NCBI GenBank assembly: GCA_018713975.1
Contig: DVOB01000021.1
Span: 1 to 6,381 of the forward strand
Direction of reading: 5' to 3'
From: Lentihominibacter excrementipullorum
GTDB taxonomy: Bacteria; Bacillota; Clostridia; Peptostreptococcales; Anaerovoracaceae
DNA length: 6,381 nt
Made by a program: the position numbers and the translations under genes. The stretch's first letter is position 1; every line of letters begins with the position of its first letter. This document shows, in pieces, positions 6,154 to 6,381 of this stretch. Below the pieces are notes generated by a model that saw only the letters and a program-made list of their open reading frames with translations, did not search any database and was not told where the DNA came from.

Positions 6154-6255
6154 CAACGCTGTGTTGACGCTGCCGAAAAATGCTTTGATTTGCAAACTCC
6201 GGCAACAAGACTCCAACGGAAATGCATCTCGCCGGACCTGCGGCAGCCCACGTCT

Positions 6256-6381
6256 TTATGGTGTCCCCTTCTTGCCTGTGATGTGCTCCAGTTCTATGAC
6301 AAAAGCCTGCACCTCATCCCAGGAAGCATTGATGTACTTGCGTCCGCCTTCTTCGAAGCCCTTGGAGTATTTGTCTATCAT
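6256..6381 (-). CDS. C-terminal end (or a short complete gene) of an unrecognised protein
   Basis: An open frame enters at the right edge and ends with TAA at 6258-6256. It reads MIDKYSKGFEEGGRKYIN, then ASWDEVQAFVIELEHITG, then KKGTP. The methionine is the very last codon of the window, so it may be the true start of a 41-residue protein or an internal residue. The sequence is hydrophilic and probably helical, with no motif I recognise. Codon use resembles its neighbours. It is shorter than usual gene-finding cutoffs, but its composition and the absence of a competing frame make it plausible. The repeat array begins about 50 bases after its stop. Confidence 0.5.
   Translation of the reverse strand: MIDKYSKGFEEGGRKYINASWDEVQAFVIELEHITGKKGTP

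Larger units (their letters stand above)
5873..6204. repeat. Array of alternating inverted-repeat arms with a 51-base period
   Basis: Arms of type TGCCGGAT and ATCCGGCA alternate. Pairs are 5873/5899, 5924/5950, 5975/6001, 6016/6043, 6120/6146 and 6171/6197 (start positions). In five of six pairs the arms are separated by exactly 18 bases, and in the fourth by 19. Successive pairs are joined by 17-base linkers (5907-5923, 5958-5974, 6154-6170), giving units of 51 bases at 5873, 5924, 5975 and again at 6120, 6171. The arms are conserved (exact or with one to three changes) while the 18-base interiors differ. The first two linkers share TGACAC at the same position. The phase is broken between 6008 and 6120, where two hairpins sit. 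Each unit can fold as a hairpin on either strand. No named repeat family is recognised, and the spacing does not fit CRISPR. Confidence 0.8.

Noticed and set aside
5873..6204. CRISPR array
   Set aside because: Units would need about 33-base imperfect repeats with only 18-base spacers. The linkers diverge, the phase breaks, and no cas gene is in the window.

Overview
The window reads as part of a chromosome from a low-to-mid-GC Gram-positive bacterium, most likely of the class Clostridia. The evidence is strong GGAGG-type ribosome sites, frequent ATA and AGA codons, a CBS/DRTGG-type manganese pyrophosphatase (a form typical of clostridia) and a YkkC/YkkD-like pair of small multidrug resistance proteins. 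The exact genus cannot be read from this sequence alone. Every gene I can support lies on the minus strand, so transcription runs from high to low coordinates.

Read in the direction of transcription: the right edge (6381-6256) holds the last 41 codons of an unrecognised gene. About 600 bases without a convincing gene follow (6255-5661). Its upstream part (6204-5873) is an array of short inverted-repeat arms, TGCCGGAT and ATCCGGCA, placed alternately 26 and 25 bases apart, so the pattern repeats every 51 bases. It also contains one strong terminator-like hairpin and one further hairpin. Its downstream part holds the promoter of the efflux operon and a perfect 16-base palindrome that looks like a TetR-family operator.

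Next is a three-gene operon: two small multidrug resistance subunits (5660-5232 and 5230-4916), which are translationally coupled, and then a TetR-family regulator (4870-4292). The likely circuit is autoregulation: the regulator binds the palindrome in the leader and represses the pump pair together with itself until an inducing compound appears.

A family II inorganic pyrophosphatase with a regulatory CBS-DRTGG-CBS insert (4169-2493) follows, with its own extended -10 promoter and a strong intrinsic terminator. After it come a GNAT acetyltransferase (2365-1871) with its own promoter, a YtcJ-like amidohydrolase (1768-77), and possibly the first codons of another gene at the left edge (55-1). 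These last genes appear to be housekeeping or accessory metabolism and show no clear functional link to the pump.

The part most worth a second look is the 51-base alternating palindrome array upstream of the efflux operon. I cannot assign it to a named repeat family, and its minus-strand translation gives an imperfect 17-residue repeat.
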